Shown: positions 23,925 to 36,799, counted from the stretch's first letter. The stretch is DNA of 64,000 nucleotides from Piliocolobus tephrosceles (GCF_002776525.5 NC_045436.1:52091514-52155513); one strand, 5' to 3'. Numbers and translations are program-made. The notes: generated by a model from the letters alone, not told the origin.

Positions 23925-24565
23925 ACACTTTAAATGTTTCACTCTACTCTCTTCTTGGATGGTTTCTGACAAGTTGCATATGGTTTGTATCTTTGTTCCT
24001 CATAGGTAATGTTTTTTCCTCTGTCTCCTTTTAGATATTATCATTATTATTATTACTGTACCTTTGATTTTCTGTAGCTTGGAAATGATGTGCCTCGGCA
24101 GTTTTTGTTTTGTTTTGGTATTTATCCTGCTTGGTGTTCTCTGAGCTTGCTGGATCTGTGGTTTGATGTTTGTCATTGACTTGAAAAAATTCTCAATCAT
24201 TATTGTTTCAAATACTTTTTTCTATTCTTTTGTCTCCTTCTTTCCCTTCTGGAATTTCCATTACATGTATGTTATTCCTGTTGTAGTTTTCCACAGTTCT
24301 TAGATACTCTCTTCTATTTTTTTTTTTTTTTTCCAGTCTTTGTTCTTTTAGTATTTGGGTTTTAAAGATTTCTATTAAGATATCCTCAAGCTTGGTGATT
24401 CTTTCCTCAGCAGTGGTCAATCTACTAATAAGCCCTTCAAAGGCATTCTTCATTTCTGTTAAAATTTTATTTTTATTTTTTATCTCTATCATTTCTTTTG
24501 GTTCTCTCTCAGGATTTTCATTGCTCTGCTCACATTGCTCATTTGTTTTTGCTTGCTGTCGACTT

Positions 24566-24872
24566 TTTTTTTTTTTTTTGTGACAGAGTCTCGCTCTATT
24601 GTCCAGGCTGGAGTGCAAATCTTGCAATCTTGGCTCACTGCAACCTCTACTTCCTGGGTTCACGGATTCTCCTGGCTCAGCCTCCCAAGTAGCTGGAACT
24701 ACAGGCATGCACCACTATTTTGTATTTGTAAATACTATTTTGTATTTTCAGTAGATATCGGGTTTCACTATGTTGGCCAGGCTGGTCTCGAACTCCTGAC
24801 CTCAAATAATCCACCCATCTTGGCCTCCCAAAGTGCTAGGATTACAGGTGTGAGCCACCATACCCGACCTGC
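24566..24872 (-). mobile_element. Alu SINE inside L1 ORF1, antisense
   Basis: Poly-T head, 'ccaggctggagtgcaaatct' through 'gattacaggtgtgagccacc'. The flanking duplication is 'tgctgtcgactt' (24554-24565) and 'tgctgttgactt' (24873-24884). Within the element, 'attttgtatttgtaaatact' is a small tandem duplication of the linker (24717-24750). Confidence 0.93.
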
Positions 24873-26039
24873 TGCTGTTGACTTTATCCATTAGAACGTT
24901 TAATGTATTAATTTTGGTTGTTTCACATTCCCCGCTGATAATTCCAACATATCTGACAGGTCTTGCTCTGATGCTTGCTTTGTCTATTTAAATTGTGTTA
25001 TTTGTCTTTCAGTGTACTTTGTAATTTTTTCCTGATAGCAGGACATGATGGACCAGGTAAAAGGAACTGTCATCTACGGAGCTTTAGTGGTGTGGTGGTA
25101 AGGGGAAGGAAGTGGAAGTTTCTACTGTCTGATGATTAGGTCTCAGTCTTTTAGTGAGTCTCTGAACCGTGCAGTTTCTCAGTTTATTTCTCTCCCCCTT
25201 AACGTGGGCAGGATAGCTAGAAGGGCTCAAGTTAAGTATTTTCTTTCCCTGAAGTAGATTTGGCTTTGATAGTACTCTAGCAGGTTAGGCTCTGGTTAAC
25301 AAGTTTCTCCTGAGCACGGGCTTTTTAAGAAGAACAAAGTGCTCTGAAACATTTCACTATGGCTCCCTTTCCCCAGCCTCTGACAGAAATGGGAGAGTAT
25401 TTTCCTCTGATATTTATTTGAAGAACCTGGTCAAGTTTCTGAAGGTAAAACTCACAAAAGTATGGGGCCCCTCCATGACTAGATCACCCTGGAGTTTTTA
25501 ACTCACATCCATGTCCACACTGAGCCTCCAGGAATTAGTTAATTACACTTTCAGATTTTCTTGCGCCAGCACTGGTTCCTGCAGACGTTTCAGTTCCGGA
25601 GTCTCTGCCTGAGTAAGCCATGGATTCCTTTGTTCCCCCGTCTGGCTCTCCAATCTTGGGGGCAGAGGTTTGTCCTGTGTCCTCATCTCTCTTGCGAATC
25701 CAAAGAGAGTTGTTGATTTTCCATTCTGTTCAGCTTTTAGCTTGTTACTAGAACTGAGTGGTGATGTTCAAGCTCATTATGCAGAAGCAGAAACTGGAAG
25801 TCCTGCTGTGCTCACTTATGTTTATTCTACTTTGGCCTCATTGAGATTAAATTTGTAAATTAATGTTTTTCACCAACTTTGTGACATTTCAGCCATTGTT
25901 TGACTTTTTTTCTCTCTCTTTTTTCTTGTCTTTAGTGCTACAGTTACACATATATTAGATGTGTATACTATATGGTTAGATACTATATTAGAAACTATAT
26001 TGCATGCGTATATTAAATGGTTAGATATTTTTACAGGCA

Positions 26040-27070
26040 TCTGAGGAACTGGTGTTTTTATTCATATTCTCTTTTTTTACGTTTTGTATATTTTTATCTT
26101 GTCTCAAGATAATTGAATCTTTCTGTCATATTAAATCTGCTGTTGAATATTCTAGTACCTTTTTGTTATTCAATTTTAAACTCTGGATTTTTCCACTTTA
26201 TAGTTCTTATCTGTTGAGTGTCTGTTCACTCATTAATTTCATACTGTCCTTTGATTTTTTTAAAACAGTTTTCTATTATTATTGACTACATATAAATAGT
26301 TGCCTTGAAGTTCTCATTTTCTAAATATAATATTTGAACCTTCTTGGAGTCAGTTTCTATTAACTGCTTTTTTCCTCCTTAAAGGATGAGTCTTATTTTT
26401 CTTTCTTTGTCTATGTGTTTCTGGTTAAAAATGAGACACTGTACATCATAGGACTTTTGGCTGTGGATTCTTTGTGGATTCTTTGTTCTTCTGAGTACTG
26501 TTTATTTTTAATTCTAGTGAGCAATTAGCTTGACTGAAATTAAAATGTGAGCTTTGTCTACCTGCAATGTTTAATAGATGATGCCTCTGCTCTATTGTTT
26601 TACATTCTTGCAACTCATTTTTTAGCCTGGCTACTTAGTGACTTCCCTGTGTTTGCACAGTCTACAGATCAGCCATGGAGTTGTTTAGAATTTATAATAA
26701 GATTTTGGAGTTCACCCTTTTTGTGATACTCTGTAATTCCAATTTAAGTTTCCAGCTGCTCAGTCCAGAGATCAGCCCTCTTACCTTAAACCAGAGTAGG
26801 TTTTAGCCTTCTACTTCCCACACTGTGTCCAGGGAGGAGAACATAGTCACAATTACTTCAGACTCTCAAATCTCGCCAGGAGAATGTGTATCTTTCAAGG
26901 GTAGAATGTTCCCTCATGTCTGTCATCGACCTTCAGGCTGCCTGAAGCCTACCTGGGGCCTGTGTAGTAATTGGTTAGCCAGAGATTTGGGCAGAGTTTA
27001 TATTACAAATTTGAATTTTAGCCATTCCATGGCTTTTTCCTTTCCCAAATTTAATCATCTGTTACCTTGA
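26040..27070 (-). mobile_element. probable second L1M/HAL1-like 5' region, antisense
   Basis: 'ctcattaatttcatactgtc', 'gtctatgtgtttctggttaa' and 'aaaatgagacactgtacatc' recall the antisense 5' region of old L1M or HAL1 elements, where 'ggtaatttttgattggatgc' and 'cagacattgt' are the usual equivalents. The text follows directly on the L1M at 22686-25870 but does not continue it smoothly, so it is probably another fragment. Its right edge is uncertain. Confidence 0.42.
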
Positions 27071-28149
27071 GGTGGTAAGTCAGTGACTTTTCTTCACTAG
27101 ATCTCAAGTTGGAGAATGCGTTCAGACTAAACAGCCATGGCACACATTCACATTCCTTACCCAACAGAATAATATTTTTTCAAGAATACACTTTTCCCAA
27201 TTTTTTTTGTGACTTTGGTTGTGTCTAATAGTTGATGTAGTATTTTTAAATAATTAGTATCTATGGGAGGAATTGACCACAATATGTACTGCCTTTATCA
27301 GAAGTTCCAAATATTTTGTTAATCATTCTAATTTCTATTCAGCTATAATAGCATTTTTACTTATGTGTGTATACATTTCTTTTAGAATGATGGAATAATC
27401 ACTATAGTGTATTGGTGTGGCACAGTGTACTTACTTACCTACTCAAGACCATCTGAACTGGAATATCACCTTGATTCATTTACAATAAGTCATTTGAGAT
27501 CATTTGCTTAAGTTTCCAAATTACTCCTGTCCGTGGCTGTCATATGTTCCCTAATAGTAAATAATTAATTCTCCACTAACCCCTCCCTCCATACCACTAA
27601 TTCACTAATTTTTTTAATGAAGTAATTATCTAAATGTTTATTCTTTAATAATAATTCTAATATCCAATTACTGAGTAAAGAATTTACAGAAGCTGTGCAG
27701 GATTAGAAACAGTTGCAGTTGTACATTCCAATTTGTCTAGCCATGGTGGGGAGGGAGATATTTTAAATCAATAAAAATTAAAGGGTAAGAGCTATTCCTT
27801 ATGTCTTCCTTTCCACTCCAGCTTTCATGTTGGGACAGATACTTATTGTGCACACCCTACATCTTTCCATCTTGCTAATCCCCTACCAATGTAAAGATAA
27901 CATTTCAAATAAGCAATGATGTGAGAGGAAAAAGCATATTTACTTATTTACTCCTTTTGAAACTTTTTGATCACTGTCTTCATATACATTATGACATGTT
28001 ATTCCAAATAAGCACCAAAAATTTTTGTAGTTTGTCTTATGACATGTGATTGTTTTATATGTCTAAAAAGGTTTGAAATTTAACAGTCAAAGCTTTGCAG
28101 TTTTTGCAATATTTAAACATAGATTTAGTCTAAGTTTACAAAGGATAGA

Positions 28150-28210
28150 TGTGTATGTGTGTGTGCAGACATGGGTGTGCGCGCATGAATGTGTGAAGAG
28201 TCAGTGTGAG
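28150..28210 (+). repeat. degenerate TG-rich tract
   Basis: 'gtgtatgtgtgtgtgcagac' then 'gggtgtgcgcgcatgaatgt'. An eroded GT microsatellite. Confidence 0.7.
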
Positions 28211-30706
28211 TGGGTATTTGTGAACATCTCTATATCAAAATTTATGATTCAAAGGCTAAGAATATGCTCTGTTATTTAAATTTTTAAGATTATCTGACTA
28301 CAGAACAAAAGAGTTAAGCTGGATTGTTGAGAGAAAAATTACTGTGTTTTACACCCTCTTTTCTGTAGTGCATTCTGAGCTCTTAAAAACATGACTGACA
28401 CAATCTTTGTTGGGAATCTTATGTCTTTTGGTAGAAATATCAGAAACGAATAGAAAGAATGCTCAATTTGTGCTTTTCTTGTCTGGTCACATACTTCTAC
28501 CTCCAGCCATATGTCATTAATATAGCTAATGGGATTTTGGCATCAAACTGACTGAGAAGGGATGAAATAAATGTGGAGGCACGCTAATGCCAATGATATG
28601 TGCAAGGAAAGCACTCACTATTTCTCTGTTTAAGCAGCAGCAGCTCTATCACCCTTCCTTGCAGCCTTCACTGACAGGGCTGGAGGTCCTTCTATACATG
28701 GTCATGCCTCATGTATTCCTGGGCTGCTGTGATACCACAGCCCCTTTTGTTAAGAACTGAAAATACAGCGTGTTGCTTTGCTTCTCTCAGCTGCCATATG
28801 GCTTTGTGAAAACTGGCCTAAAAGGAAGCAGGAAGAAAGAAAAAAAAAACACTAGAAATAAAACAACCAACAGATGAAACTGATTTATTTTCAGAATTAA
28901 GAGATGTGGGCGGGGGCCTTTCAGAAACATAAAACTTTGCAGTGAGTAGGCAAACAAGCTGCTCATGTGACAGCTCTTGTATACTTTTTTTTTTTTAAAT
29001 AACATGTGGCAGAAAATAGAAGCCTCATTGTTTTACTTAACTACTGTATCCAATTTGAGTGAAATGGAATTTTCAAGCTTAAGTAAACTGACTGCCCAGT
29101 TTGCCAGTGTACTTTTAGTTTGACAAACTACTTTAGAACTTTAAAATATGTATTGAGCCTCAGCCTTCTAAAAGTTTATCTTACTCTAAAAGTTTTGCAA
29201 ATAATTCTGACTGTAAATCACTTTATTTGAGTTCTTCTACTTTAAACTTCTCAATTTAGGCAGTTATAGCACTCTTCTAAATTGCTTTAAAAGCCTAGTC
29301 GAATATATCTAAAGGATGGGTTTAGAAATGACATTTTGTCATTCTGTGAAGATATGAAGAGTGCTAGAAAAACAAACTAATAAAGGAAATATATTTGAAA
29401 AGACAATCATATCTCTGAACAAATTTATTAAATGGAGATATTTCAATTTTAAGAACAAGAATATTTGAGTTCCAGAATATTATTTCATCAGACCATACTG
29501 TTTTCAACTGTACATTTAAAATGATAAATAAAGGTTAGTGTAAGAGAGGACACAAGTATACAGAAATAAAGATTGTTTTATTGATTTATTGATATTTGCT
29601 ACCTTATTTTTAGTTTGGTGCATAAGTATATATTGCTAAAACACATATGTTATTTTTTAAGTGTTTCTAATATTTATAGAAATCTAACCACTGGGTTATC
29701 TATTTCTGAATTTTGAAGATTTACTTTAAACATGGGCTAAAATATATCAGGTTCAACTGAATACATAGGAGAAAGTAGGCTGTATACACTCAAGGGGCTT
29801 CTTGCTCTAATTTATTAAAAAATTTGAGAGAGATAAGCTCCATGTGAGTGGTCTGAATGACATTGAGTAGCATCATAGTTGAGCTCTATCAATCATAATT
29901 TTTTACTTTGGCAAATCACTTAATGTCTTCTCTACATACATTCTTTTCTGTCTCATAATTTTCCTAAATTTCTTTAAAAAAATGTATCCCTTTATTGAAA
30001 ATGATATCTTGCTCCAAAGCCTAGAATTCAAATAGACAAAATTGGTGCTGCTCTGAAAATCTTCAGATGTCTAGAAAAAGATGCTTCATGAGATTCAGTA
30101 CTGTTCTTCCCCTCTTGGTGGGTGTTCCCTTGGGAATTTCTTTGGAGAAACCAGTTGTATAATTTGTAAAAGTACTTATCAATCTAAAATTGAATTATTT
30201 CATGAGAAGTGAAATTGAAGGCATATATTGATCAGGACATCTGTGTGTTGGTTGATTTGGTAGAAGAGGCTCAGACTGTTACTGGTTCTATGGGCAAGAG
30301 GTTATTGTTTTGTACCATTTACCAGCCAGTTAAATTTTGAGCACCTATACTTTGGGCTAGATTAACAATTTCAGAGAAAGACAACATTTAAGAATCTTTA
30401 AATACTGGCTAAAAGTTTTACTTATACACTGCTTATATTTGATATATATATTATCTTTAACATAATATTCTTATGTATTTCTAAGTAATAGATACCTATA
30501 CAAATTTAAGAAAGAAATGTATTGAAAAAGAATCTAAACGTTAAAAAATGTCTTCTCTTGTTTTCCTGCATAAAGTAGATTTATTTTTATTAAGACCACA
30601 TGGCATTTGGCAGTGTGGTTTAGAATTGTGAAACTCAAGAAGAGATTATATTACCTGAATTAAAAATACAGGGAAGGAGAAAGAGCAAAATTGCTTTCAA
30701 ATAACA

Positions 30707-30722
30707 TATATATATATATATA
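30707..30722. repeat. short (AT)n run
   Basis: Eight AT units between 'aataac' and 'attccaaaac'. A simple microsatellite. Confidence 0.85.
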
Positions 30723-31654
30723 TTCCAAAACATGTTCAGTGTTGAAATATGCAGTTGCTACCAGCAATTCATTGTGACTTTAGTCTCTGTAGATCTTTCT
30801 CATTCTGCAACTATCCTAAAGAACTGACTGTCTTCTGTATCACAAAAAATTAGGTTCTTCTTTTGCAAAAATCTGGGAAGCATATGGCGGTGTGCAGATG
30901 TGTGCATGTGTCTTCCTTGTCTCAGAGTTCAGACAAAGGCGTGTTGCTTATGGCTAACTTTGTGTACGTCCAATTTTTGCTCCACATGTTTTCTAGCTAA
31001 GAGAAAGCAGAATTGTAGCTGTTTCTTGCTTACGTTGTCATGACTTGTTCAAAGGAGAACATGCTACAACTACATGGTATTTTGAATGGTCTCAGCAGAG
31101 GTCAGAAAAATCCTCTCTTGTATGATATTTTGAACCTTGATTTTTCTGCCTCATTTTCTTTGTTCTTTTTTTCTAACCTTTGTCTTAATGGCCATTTTTA
31201 ATCAATACATAATAGTTGTACAAATTTATGTGGTACTATGATGTTTTGATATATGCATATAATGTGTAATGATCAAATTAGGGTAAGTAGAATACTCGTT
31301 ACCTCAAACATGTATTATTTCTTAGTGTTAGAAACATTCCAAATCTCTTGTAGCTATTTAAAATATACAATACATTATTAACTGTAGTACCCTATTTTGT
31401 TATCAAACACTAGCACTGATTGCCTCTTTCAAACTATATTTTTGTACCCATTAACCAATCTCTCTTCATCCCTCCCCTACTTTATTTCTCAGCCCCTGGT
31501 AATGACCATTCTACTCTCTACCTTTAAGAGATGAACAGTTTTAACTCCCATATATAAGCAAGAATATGTGACATTTGTCTGTCTTTGTCTTGCTTATTTC
31601 ACTTAATGCCAGGTCCTCCAACGCCATCCATGTTGCTGCAAATGGCAGAATGTT

Positions 31655-31656
<2 letters not shown>

Positions 31657-31694
<38 letters not shown>

Positions 31695-31697
31695 TTT
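31657..31697 (-). repeat. (TTTA)n microsatellite from an L1 tail
   Basis: Ten TTTA units directly before the L1 3'UTR. On the minus strand this is (TAAA)n, i.e. the expanded A-rich tail of the L1P at 31662-38142. Length is probably variable. Confidence 0.9.
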
Positions 31698-31919
31698 GTG
31701 TTATACTTTAAGTTTTGGATACATGTGCAGAACGTGAAGGTTTGTTATGTAGGTATACATGTGCCATGGTGGTTTGCTGCACCCATGAATTTGTCATCTT
31801 GGTTTAAACCCCGCATGCATTAGGTATTTGTCCTAATGCTATCCCTCCCCTTGACTACCACCCCCCAACAGGCCCCCATGTGTGATGTTCCCCTCCCTGT
31901 GTCCATGTGTTTTCATTGT

Positions 31920-34900
31920 TCAACTCCCACTTAGGAGTAAGAATATGTGGTGTTTGGTTTTCTTTTCCCACGTTAGTTTTCTGAGAATGATGGTTTCCAG
32001 CTTCATCCATGTCCCTGCAAAGGACATGAACTCATTCTTTTTTATGGCTGCATAGTATTCCATGGTGTATATGTGTCACATTTTCTTAATCCAGTCTATC
32101 ATTGATGGGCATTTGAGTTAGTTCAAGTCTTTGCTATTGTAAATAGTGCTGCAATAAACATACGTGTGCATGTCTTTATAGTCAAATAATTTATAATCCT
32201 TTGAGTATATAGCCAGTAATGGGATTGCTGGATCAAATGGTATTTCTAGTTCTAGATCCTTGAGGAATTGACAGTGTCTTCCACAATGGTTGAACTAATT
32301 TACACTCCCACCAACAATGTAAAAGCATTCCTATTTCTCCACATCCTCTTCAGAATCTGTTGTTTCCTGACTTTTTAATGATTGCCATTGTAACTTATGT
32401 GAGAGGGTATCTCATTGTGGTTTTGATTTGCAATTCTCTAATCACCAGTGATAATGAGCTTTTTTCCATCTGTTTATTGGCTGCATAAATGTCTTCTTTT
32501 GAGAAGTATCTGTTCATATCCTTCACCCACTTTTGGATGAGGTCGTTTGTTTTATTTCCTTGTAAATTTGTTTTAGTTCCTTGTAAATTCTGGGTATTAT
32601 ACCTTTGTCAGATGGATAGATTGCAAAAATTTTCTCCCATTTTCTAGGTTGCCTGTTCATTCTGATGATAGTTTCTTTTGCTGTGCAGGAGCACGTTAGT
32701 TTAATTGGATCCCATTTGTCAATTTTAGCTTTTATTGTCATTGCCTTTGGTGTTTTAGTCATGAAGTCTTTGCCCATGCCTGTGTCCTGAATGGTATTGC
32801 ATAGGTTTTCTTCTAGGGTTTTTATGGTTTTAGGTCTTACGTTTAAGTCTTTAATCCACTTTGAGTTAATTTTTGTATAAGGTATAAGGCAGGGGTCCAA
32901 TTTTCATCTTCAACATATGGCTAGCCAGTTATCCCAGCACCGTTTATTAAATAGGGAATCCTTTCCCCATTGCTTGTTTTTGTCAGGTTTATCAAAGATC
33001 AGATGGTTGCAGATGTGTGGTGTTATTTCTGAGGCTTTTGTTCTGTTCCATTGGTCTATATATCTGTTTTGGTACAAGTACTATGCTGTTTTGGTTACTG
33101 TAGCCTTGTAATATAGTTTGAAGTCAGGTAATGTGATGCCTCCAGCTTATGTTCTTTTGGATTCCATATAACATTTAAAGTAGTTTTTTTCTAATTCCAT
33201 GAAGAAAGTCAATAGTAGCTTAATGGGGATAGCATTGAATCTATAAATAACTTTGGGCAGTATGGCCATTTTCACAACATTGATTCTTCCTATTCATGAG
33301 CATGGAATATGTTTCCATTTGTTTGTGTCCTCTCTCATTTTCTTGAGTAGTGGTTTGTAGTTTTCCTTGAAGAGGTTCTTCATATCCCTTGTAAGTTGTG
33401 TTCCTAGGTATTTTATTCTCTTTGTAGCAATTGTGAAGGGGAGTTTGCTTGTGATTTGGTTCTCTGTTTGTCTGTTATTGGTGTATAGGAAAGCTCATGA
33501 TTTTACACATTGATTTTGTATCCTGAGACTTTGCTGAAGTTGCTTATCAGCTTAAGGATTTTTTGGACTGAGACAATGGGGTTTTCTAAATATACAATAA
33601 TGTCATCTGCAAACAAATAACTTGACTTCCTCTCTTCTTATTTGAATGCCTTTTTTTTTTCTTTCTCTTGCCTGATTGCCCTGGCCAGAACATCCAATAT
33701 TGTTTTGAATAGGAGTGGTGTGAGAGAGCATCCTTGTCTTGTGCCGATTTTCAAAGGAAATGCTCCCAGCTTTTGCCCATTCTGTATGATACTGACTGTG
33801 GGTTTGTCATAAATAGCTCTTATTATTTTGAGATATGTTCCATCAGTATTTAGTTTATTGAGTGTTTTTAGCATGAAGATGTGTTGAATTTTTCAAAGGC
33901 CTTTTCCGCAACTATTGAGATAATCACGTGGTTTTTGTCATTGGTTCTGTTTATGTGTTGGATTACATTTATTGATTTGCTTATGTTGAACCAGCCTTAC
34001 ATCCCAGGGATGAAGCCAACTTGATCATGGTGAATAAGCTTTTTGATGTGCTGCTGGATTTAGTTTGCCAGTTTTTTATTGAGGATTTTTGCATCAATGT
34101 TCATCAGGGATACTGACCAGAAATTTTCTTTTTTTGTTGTGTCTCTTCCAGGTTTCAGTATCAGGATGATGCTGGCCTCATAAAATGAGTTAGTGAGGAG
34201 TCCCTCTTTTTCTGTTGTTTGGAATAGTTTCAGAGGAAGCTCCTCTTTGTACCTCTGGTAGAATATGGCTGTAAGTCCATCTGGTCCTGGGCTTTATTTG
34301 GTTGATAGGCTATTAATTACTGCCTCAATTTCAGAACTTGTTATTGGTCTATTCAGAGATTCAACTTCTTCTTGGTTAATCTTGAGAGGGTGTATGTGGC
34401 CAGGGATTTATCCTTTTCTTCTAGATTTTCTAGCTTATTTGTACAGAAGTGTTTCTAGTATTCTCTGATGGTAGTTTGTATTTCTCAGGGATCAGTGGTG
34501 ATACCCTCTTTATCATTTTTTATTATTTCTATTTGATTCTGCTCTCTTTTCTTCTTTATTATTCTGGCTAGCAGTCAATGTATTTTGTTAATTCCCCCCC
34601 CCCCCAAAAAAAAAAACAGCTCCTGTATTCACTGATATTTTGGAAGGGTTTTTCGTGTCTCTGTATCCTTCAGTTCTGCTCTGATCTTAGTTATTTCTTA
34701 GTTATTGTCTTTTGCTAGCTTTTGAATTTATTTGCTCTTGCTTCTCTACTTCCTTTAATTGTGATGTTAGGGTGTCCCTTTTAGATCTTTCCTACTTTCT
34801 GATGAGGGCATTTAGTGCTATAAATTTCCCTCTTAACATTGCTTTAGCTGTGTCCCAGAGAGTCGGGTATGTTGTCTCCTTGTTCTTATTGGTTTCAAAA

Positions 34901-35721
34901 ACTTATTTATTTCTGCCTTAAGTTCATTATGTACTCAGTAGTCACCCAGGAGCAGGTTGTTCAGTTTCCATGTAGTTGTGTGGTTTTGAGTGAATTTCTT
35001 AATCCTGAGTTCCAACTTGATTGCACTGTGGTCTGAGAGACTCTTTGTTATGATTTCTGTTCTTTTGCATTTGCTGAGGAGTGTTTTGCTTCCAATAATG
35101 TGGTCAATTTTAGAATAAGTGCTATATGGTGCTGAGCAGAATGTATATTCCATTGATGTGAGGTGATCTGTAGATGTCTATTAGGTCTGTTTGGTCCAGA
35201 GCTGAGTTCACGTACTGGATATCCTTGTTAATTTTCTGTCTTATTGATCTGTCTAATATTGACAGTGCAGTGTGAAAGTCTCCCACTATTATTGTGTGGG
35301 AGTCTAAGTCTCTTTGTAGGTCTCTAAGAACTTGCTTTATGAATCTGGGTGCTCCTGTGTTGGGTGCATACATACTTAGGATAGTTAGCCCTTCTCGTTG
35401 GATTGATCCTTTTACCATTATGTAATGCCCTTCTTTATCTTTTTTGATCTTTGTTGGTTTAATGTATGTTTTATCAGAGGCTAGGATTGCAACCTCTGCT
35501 TTTTGTTTTATTTTGTTTTTTATTTGCTTGGTAAATATTACTCCATTCCTTTATTTTGATCCTCTGTGTGTCTTTGCACATGAGTTGCATCTCCTGAGTA
35601 TAGCACACCGATGGGTCCTGACTCTTTAGCCAATTTGCCAGTCTGTATGTTTTAATTGAGGCATTTAGCCAATTTACATTTAAAGTTAATATAGTTGTGT
35701 GTGAATTTGATCCGTTGTCAT
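31920..35721 (-). pseudogene. L1 ORF2 (endonuclease, reverse transcriptase, C-terminal), degraded
   Basis: The ORF2 start is at 35719-35721 and the stop at 31920-31922, a span of 3,802 bases against about 3,828 for an intact ORF2. Frame fails 12 codons after the start (TAT TAA). Endonuclease pieces are readable: 'TILSMYAPNTGAPRFIKQVL' and 'DLDSHTIIVGDFHTALSILD' (35122-35418), then 'SKIDHIIGSKTLL' and 'LSDHSAIKLELR' (34935-35153). RT pieces include 'LKIGTRQGCSLTPLLFKTIL' (33638-33874); C-terminal pieces include 'NRQPRKWEKIFAIYPSDKGI' (32523-32900). The catalytic YADD-type motif lies in a broken part. ORF2p would cut target DNA and copy L1 RNA; this one cannot. Confidence 0.92.
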
Positions 35722-35774
35722 GATGCTAGCTGATTTTTTTGCACATTAGTTGATGCTGTTTCTTCATAATGTTG

Positions 35775-36799
35775 TTAGTCTTTATATTTTGGTAGATTTT
35801 GCAGTGGCTGGTACCGGTTTTTCCTTTCCATATTTGGTACTTCCTTCAGGAGCTCTTGCAAGACAAGCCTGGTGGTGACAACATCCCTCAGAATTTCCTT
35901 GTCTGTAAATGATTTTCTTTCTCCTTCGCTTATGAAGGTTAGTTTGGCAGGATATGAAATTCTGGTTTGAAAATTCTTTTCTTTAAGAATGTTGAATATT
36001 GGCCCCCACTATCTTCTGGCTTATAGGGTTTCTGCAGAGAGATCCACTGTTAGCCTGATGGACTTCCCTTTGTAGGTAATCTGACCTGTCTCTCTGACTA
36101 TCCTTAATATTTTTTCCTTCTTTCAACCTTGGTGAATCTGACAATTATGTGTCTTGGGGTTGCTCTTCCCGAAGAGTATCTTTGTGGTATTCTCGGTATT
36201 TCCTGAATTTGAATGTTGGCCTGTCTTGCTAGATTGGGGAAGTTCTCCTGGATAATATCCTGAAGTCTGTTTTCCAACTTGATTTCATTCTCCCCATTAC
36301 TTCAAGAACACCAGTCAATCGTAGATTTGATCTTTTCACGTAGTCCCTTATTTCTTGGAGGCTTTTTTTGTTCCTTTTCTTTTTTTCCCCCACTAATCTT
36401 GTCTTCATGGTTTATTTCATTAAGTTGATCTTCAATCTCTGATATCCTTTCTTCCGTTTGAATGATTTGGCTATTGATACTTGTGTATGCTTCACAAAGT
36501 TCTTGTGCTGTGTTTTTCAGCTCCATCGGGTCATTTATGTTTCTCTCTAAACTGATTATTCTAGTTAGCTGTTCCTGTAACCTTTTATCAGGTTCTTAGC
36601 TTCCTTGCATTGGGTTAGAACATGCTCTTTGGCTTGCAGTAGTTTGTTATTACCCACCTTCTTCTGTCAATTCATCAAACTCATTCTCTGTCCAGTTTTG
36701 TGCCCTTGCTGGCAAGGAGTTGTGATCCTTTGGAGGAGAAGAGGCATTCTGGTTTTTGGAATTTTCAGCATTTCTGCACTGGTTTTTCATCATTTTCAT
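35775..36799 (-). pseudogene. L1 ORF1 (RNA-binding protein), degraded
   Basis: The minus-strand ATG at 36797-36799 opens 'MKMMKNQCRNAENSKNQNAS', the older L1PA/L1PB type of ORF1 start. The end 'YQPLQNLPKYKD' plus stop is at 35775-35777. The span of 1,025 bases agrees with the usual 338-342 codons. The coiled-coil section is visible at 36302-36526 ('INSQIIQTEERISEIEDQLN'). Several frameshifts and stops (for example after 36526 and near 36302) disrupt the RRM and C-terminal domains. It lies upstream of ORF2 with a short spacer of about 50 bases, the normal bicistronic layout. Confidence 0.9.

Larger units (their letters stand above)
23380..24890 (-). pseudogene. L1 ORF1 remnant, interrupted twice
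   Basis: ORF1p is the trimeric RNA-binding chaperone of the L1 particle. The best-preserved piece (24208-24560, minus) has coiled-coil sequence 'EMKNAFEGLISRLTTAEERI' followed by 'TKLEDILIEIFKTQ', then 'NNIHVMEIPEGKEGDKRIEK', which matches the junction of coiled coil and RRM domain. The next frame (24000-24200) has 'KPQIQQAQRTPSRINTKTKQ' and 'RHIISKLQKIKG' from the RRM and C-terminal domain. Frameshifts separate these parts. The coding path is also broken by an LTR (23540-23924) and an Alu (24566-24872). It is certainly non-functional. Confidence 0.88.
22686..25870 (-). mobile_element. old L1M LINE: 5'UTR, ORF1 and start of ORF2, antisense
   Basis: Read on the minus strand, the element runs from 5'UTR-like sequence (about 25870 to 24900) through ORF1 (about 24890 to 23380) into the ORF2 endonuclease region, where it stops near 22686. 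It lacks the ORF2 reverse transcriptase and 3' end, which is unusual because L1 insertions normally lose their 5' end. A later deletion or rearrangement is likely. Two later insertions, a MaLR LTR (23540-23924) and an Alu (24566-24872), lie inside ORF1. Confidence 0.82.
27071..31189. other. longest stretch without a recognisable interspersed repeat
   Basis: About 4.1 kb of AT-rich DNA with no Alu, recognisable L1, DNA transposon or LTR signature. It includes a degenerate TG tract (28150-28210) and an (AT)n run (30707-30722). Reading frames are all under 75 codons and unrecognised. There are no splice-site-framed frames long enough to propose an exon. Confidence 0.5.

Noticed and set aside
24535..24894. 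119-codon plus-strand frame
   Set aside because: It reads through an antisense Alu, which often gives such frames. It is not a protein gene.
29600..29640. 'tttagtttggtgcataagta' resembling the end of a MADE1 mariner MITE
   Set aside because: Only one arm is present, with several changes. The inverted second arm does not follow.
30590..30700. Possible MIR 5' end ('ggcagtgtggtttagaattg')
   Set aside because: Similarity is limited to one short phrase and the MIR core does not follow.
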